A DNA stretch of 64,000 bases from Eustoma russellianum (Eukaryota > Streptophyta > Magnoliopsida > Gentianales > Gentianaceae): assembly GCA_036186865.1 (NCBI GenBank), contig AP025065.1, positions 6,422,771-6,486,770 of the forward strand, given 5' to 3'. How positions within the stretch are numbered: position 1 is the first letter of the stretch; every line of letters begins with the position of its first letter. Positions 60,483-64,000 of the stretch are shown piece after piece. Made by a program: the position numbers and the translations under genes. Under the pieces are notes generated by a model. It saw nothing but the letters and a program-made list of their open reading frames with translations. It had not been told where the DNA came from and made no database searches.

Positions 60483-62035
60483 TATGTCTCTTTTGGAGGA
60501 ATTCTCTGGTCAGAAAGTCTGGAACAAAATTTGTATCTCCTTTTATATATTCAATATCAAAATCATAAATACTTAATAAAGCTTGCCATCTAACAAATAT
60601 TTGTTTTGAAGCTAAATTTTTAACATCTTTTTGCAAAATTTCTTTCGCAGATTTGCAATCAATACGTAAAAGAAATTTTTTATTTAATAAATCACTTTGA
60701 AATTTATTAATACATAATACAATACTCAAAATTTCTTTTTAATAGTAGAATATGATTTTTGGGTATCATTCCAATGACCAGAAGTATATTGAACTATAGA
60801 CTCTTTCCCATTTTGTAATTGTTTTAATATTCCACCATATCCTATATCAGAAGCATCTGTTTCAACTATTTTAAATAAATCTGGATCTGCTATATATAAG
60901 CAGGGTATATCAGATACTAGACTTTTTATTTTCTTAACCACTGAAGTATGTTCTTCAGTCCATATTGGTGGATTTTTCTTTAATCTATTATGTAATGGTT
61001 TTGCAATTATTATGATATTTGGAATAAAATCAACAACATAATTTAAAGATCCAAGAAATCTTTGTAATTGATTTTTGTCCAATATTTTATCTGGAAATTT
61101 GGATGCAAATTCTAAAAATCTTTCTATTGGTAAAATTGTTCCTTGAGTCAGATGATGACCCAATAATCTTATTTTAGTCTGAAATAAAGACATTTTAGAT
61201 TTAGATAATACTAAACTATTTTTATTTGCTATATAAAAGAAGGTTTTTAAATGTTTAAAATGTTCTTCTATTGATTTGGAAAATATTAATACATCATCTA
61301 TATAGACAATGCAAAAATTAGAATAATCCATAAATATATTATTCATAATTCTTTGATATTCAGAAGGTGCATTTTTTAATCCAAATGGCATTACTTTCCA
61401 TTCATATTGCCCAAATGGAACTGTGAATGCTGTTTTGTATCTATCTTTTTCTGATATTTGTATTTGCCAAAATCCTGATTTCATATCAAATTTTGAATAT
61501 ATCCATACAGAATGTAATCTTGTTAATAAATCTTTTTTATTAGGTAATGGGTATCTTATCTATTTTAACGCTTTATTTAGTGGTTTATAATTTATTACCA
61601 ATCTAGGTGTTCCTCTTTCTATTTCTGCATTTTTATTGACATAAAAAGTAGCACAACTCCAAGGAGACCTTGATTTTTGGATTAATCCTTTTGATTCTAG
61701 ATCTTGTATTTCTTTTTTGCAATGTTTTTCTAATTCTGCATTCATCTGAATTGGTCTTGCTTTTTTAGGTATATCTTCTTCTCTGAATTCTGGAGTATAT
61801 GGAAGATCAATTATATGTTGTTTCCTTGACCAGAAAGCATTTGGAAGATCTGAACAAAGTTCATTTTCAAATGATAATTTAAGATTTTGTATTTTAGTAA
61901 TTATCTTTGGATCCTTTAAATATTGTTCTATTTTATTAATATTTACTGTATCTTTTAAAGATTGTAATTGGAAAATTTTACTTTTAATTATTGCATTTAT
62001 TTGTTCTTTATGAATAGAACAAGCTTTTATTAAAT
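60439..62035 (-). pseudogene. Pararetrovirus reverse transcriptase and RNase H
   Basis: RT blocks in order: SPWSCATFYVNKNAE, GTPRLVINYKPLN, the stop TAG at 61560, MKSGFWQIQI, TAFTVPFGQYEWKVMPFGLKNAP and the catalytic YIDD at 61293-61304. LLGHHL and the FPDKI..LQRFLGSLNY segment follow. RNase H follows with ETDAS (60849-60863), GGILKQ, a frameshift in an A-run near 60738, RIDCKSAKEIL and a closing DFLTREFLQ. The end at 60439 is a natural stop. The wording of these blocks is that of caulimovirids, not of Ty3/gypsy elements. A further frameshift near 62040 separates it from protease. Confidence 0.9.
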
Positions 62036-62462
62036 CTAAATTTTTTGTTTAAGTTTTTCTAAAAATTCAAAATGTAATTTTTTATTTCTTATTTTAAAAG
62101 AAATAGAATTAATTCCTACTTTATATGGTGTAATTAGATTCATAAAAGGTGTTCCAAGTATAACTGCATGATGAATATCATCTACAACTAAGAATATTGT
62201 TTTAACTGATGTATTGGATTTTATAATATAAGCTTCAGTTTTAATTTTGACTTGTAATTTGGTATTATTTGATGTAGAGAGTCTAGTAGTTGTAGATTCT
62301 CTATATGATTTTGGGACCAAATTAGTTTTAATACAATTAAGATCTGCCCCTGTATCGAATAGAGCAATTGTATCTAAATGATATTGTTCTGAGAATTTTA
62401 TTGTTATTCTTATTAAATATTTTCTTGATGTTATTTCTCTTAAAACAAATAAAAAACTTTTC
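62036..62462 (-). pseudogene. Pararetrovirus aspartic protease
   Basis: The active-site DTGAD lies at 62342-62356, preceded by hydrophobic residues (IALF), and a conserved AVILGTPFMN-like segment comes about 60 residues later; this is the retropepsin pattern. It processes the polyprotein in the virus. A frameshift at about 62462 (a T-run) separates it from the upstream linker, and another near 62040 from RT. Confidence 0.85.
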
Positions 62463-63033
62463 GCACATTAGAAATATTTTCGATGATATTGTTATCTATA
62501 TTTACTGGTTCTGTTTCTGAAGATTGATCAGACTCTTCTGCAGTCTGTAATTTTGTAAGTATTAATTTCATAACTTCTGAATCTTGCTTTTGTTTATTTT
62601 TTAACTCTTTTAATTCTATTTTTATTTCTTTTATTTCTTTTTGTAAATCTGGGATTGTTGCATTTTTATTCTTTGTATCTTTGTTTTTATTTAATATACT
62701 AGTTAAATCATAATAACTAGTTGAAACATTTGGTAATATAGCTGGTTTATTTGTTTCTTTTTGTTTTGAATTTATATCTATTATTCTATCTAAATATTCT
62801 TTTTGTAATTGGGGATTTTCTATATGTTTTAACATTTCTAATATTGTTTCTTGTTCTTTTGTTAGAACATAAAGATTTTTTTCTTCATCAGAGGTTTCTG
62901 AAGAAGATGTGTATATTTCATCAACTTGAAGATCTTCAGCAGACTCGAAAGATGTTTCTTCTGTCTCCGAAGAAGATTCAACAAGTAGATTTGAAATTTT
63001 TTCTAGTATAGATTCTTCTAGATTTAATTCTTA
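62440..63033 (-). pseudogene. Pararetrovirus polyprotein linker, acidic and coiled-coil
   Basis: It continues the coat protein frame after the TAA at 63031. It starts with Ser/Glu-rich clusters (SSSETEE, SSSETSDEE), then a TKEQETILEML helix, and ends with a Lys/Glu coiled coil (EIKEIKIELKELKNKQKQDSE). Acidic flanks of the coat protein are usual in caulimovirids. I assign no separate function. Confidence 0.65.
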
Positions 63034-64000
63034 TAATTTTGTTTTTAATCTACAATAATTTGCAGTATGACCTTTCTTATGACATTTATAGCATTCAATA
63101 TTTTTGTAATCTTTTGTATTTTTATTTTTCTTGTAATTTGTCTTTCTGTAAGGTTTTTTAGTATACTTATTGTTGTATTTATTTTTATAGAATTCATTAG
63201 AGGATTTTTGAAATCTTTTATTATATTTAGTGTTTTTATTATATCTATTGTTATATTTGTTATTATATGGTTTTCTAATATTTCTATTATAAGGTTTTCT
63301 AGAACATTCTCCTTGACATTCTTTATGATAAGGTTTATATGGATCATTATCAAAATGTTTGCATAAATTTCCTAATTCAGACTTAGTCTGTCTTAATTCT
63401 TTCTTTAAACCACTTTGTAATCTTATGTCTTGGCATAATCTTAATCCTTCTTTTTGTATAAAACTTATTAATTCTCCATATGTATAGTTTGAATAAGATA
63501 TTATTTGTTGTCCTGAATTTTCTCTAATTTTATTTTAACCTTTTCTTCTAGTAAATTTGGTAATCCTGCAAGGAATTTTTCTTTCCAGAATGGCTGATTA
63601 GAATCTTCTATAATCATGACTCTGGTTAGAAAAGTATTTTTATACCATTGAAAATCACTAAGTTTTCTACATCTTAAATTTGCTAATAATTCAGCATTTT
63701 TATCTTTAATATGTGATGGGTCGCCTATAAAATGTAAGGATATACATAATATAAGTGTAGCAACCGAATCAGATATTGTTCCTTCATCTATAATTATAGG
63801 ATTATTTTCTTCATCAACTTTTATTGCATTTAATATTTCTTGTCTCTGTATGGGAGTTAAATAATGATCCCACCAACCTTTAAGTTGTCCAGAGAAACCA
63901 GAAATAAGATATTCAGCGATTGCTTTATCATCAGGTGTTAGCTGAGTTCTATAAGCATTGGCTGCCATTGTCATTTGTTGTAATACATTTATTATTTGAT
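63031..64000 (-). pseudogene. Pararetrovirus coat protein (partial, 5' part outside the window)
   Basis: It is open at the window edge, so the start is unseen. The core carries FSGQLKGWWDHYL, a conserved WKEKFLAGLPNLLEEKV near 63580-63540 and, after a one-base frameshift near 63535, YGELISFIQKEGLRLCQDIRLQ and ELGNLCKHF. A long Lys/Tyr/Asn-rich basic stretch leads to a zinc knuckle of CX2CX4HX4C form at 63052-63093 (CYKCHKKGHTANYC). This order (capsid core, basic region, knuckle) is that of caulimovirid coat proteins, which package the DNA genome. A TAA follows at 63031. Confidence 0.85.

Larger units (their letters stand above)
58624..64000 (-). mobile_element. Endogenous caulimovirid (pararetrovirus) copy, decayed, runs off the window
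   Basis: In its own direction (right to left): coat protein with zinc knuckle, acidic linker, aspartic protease, RT, RNase H, then a second ORF overlapping the end of the first, then a non-coding region with TATA box and poly(A) signal. RNase H is followed directly by the second ORF, and no integrase HHCC or D,D(35)E region exists; that separates Caulimoviridae from Ty3/gypsy. The movement protein would lie beyond 64000. The two-ORF layout resembles Florendovirus, but the genus needs a tree. At least four stops and four frameshifts make it inactive. Confidence 0.85.

Noticed and set aside
63045..63366. Overlapping Ile/Asn-rich and Phe/Ile-rich frames
   Set aside because: They are shadows of the basic, AT-rich coat protein region, which is read in another minus-strand frame with a zinc knuckle.
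58624..64000. Ty3/gypsy retrotransposon
   Set aside because: RNase H is followed by a different overlapping ORF and there is no integrase; the capsid and RNase H block wording is caulimovirid.

Overview
The window is from a nuclear plant genome, most likely a eudicot. It is AT-rich and packed with Ty1/copia elements of the SIRE/Maximus type. It also holds Ty3/gypsy-like long LTRs, a caulimovirid (endogenous pararetrovirus) copy and pieces of an intron-containing plant kinase gene. I see no intact host gene, rRNA, tRNA or CRISPR array.

Left two thirds (1-43340): one nest of LTR elements, resolved by matching terminal sequences and 5-bp target duplications (TSDs). A copia element (A, pol 1-1268) has its 3' LTR (1269-1347 + 43177-43340) split by a minus-strand SIRE-like element E (1348-43171, TSD TAAAT). 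E carries a gypsy-like solo LTR D (35509-38522, TSD CAAGG) and, in its RNase H region, a minus-strand solo LTR C3 (4652-33591, TSD TGTAG/TATAG). C3 is split by a plus-strand E-family element B (5808-32015, TSD ACAAT). B's RT region is split by a solo LTR C1 (12907-27731, TSD TGGAT). C1 holds a C-family element C2 (from 15186), whose 3' LTR is broken at 26428 by a gypsy-like fragment G. That makes seven layers. All gag-pol copies carry stops, frameshifts or deletions; only the C2 gag frame is open.

Middle (43341-57910): a short host-like interval with foldback and tandem repeats, then minus-strand exon fragments resembling a plant NEK (NIMA-related) kinase (46682-47155, resuming at 57263). A very young non-autonomous element F (47156-57262, TSD AGTTT) sits inside a duplicated exon. 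F has two nearly identical 4.4-kb LTRs around 1.29 kb of non-coding DNA with an exact Met-tRNA primer site and a purine tract, the layout of a LARD.

Right end (57911-64000): a small copia LTR with leader, then a decayed caulimovirid on the minus strand running off the window. In its own 5'-3' order it has coat protein with zinc knuckle, acidic linker, aspartic protease, RT-RNase H, an overlapping second ORF of unknown function, and a TATA box with a poly(A) signal about 240 bp further on. It has no integrase. The layout resembles Florendovirus, but the genus is an inference.

Coordinates of element ends are read by eye from TG...CA ends, primer sites, purine tracts and TSDs; divergence figures are visual estimates.
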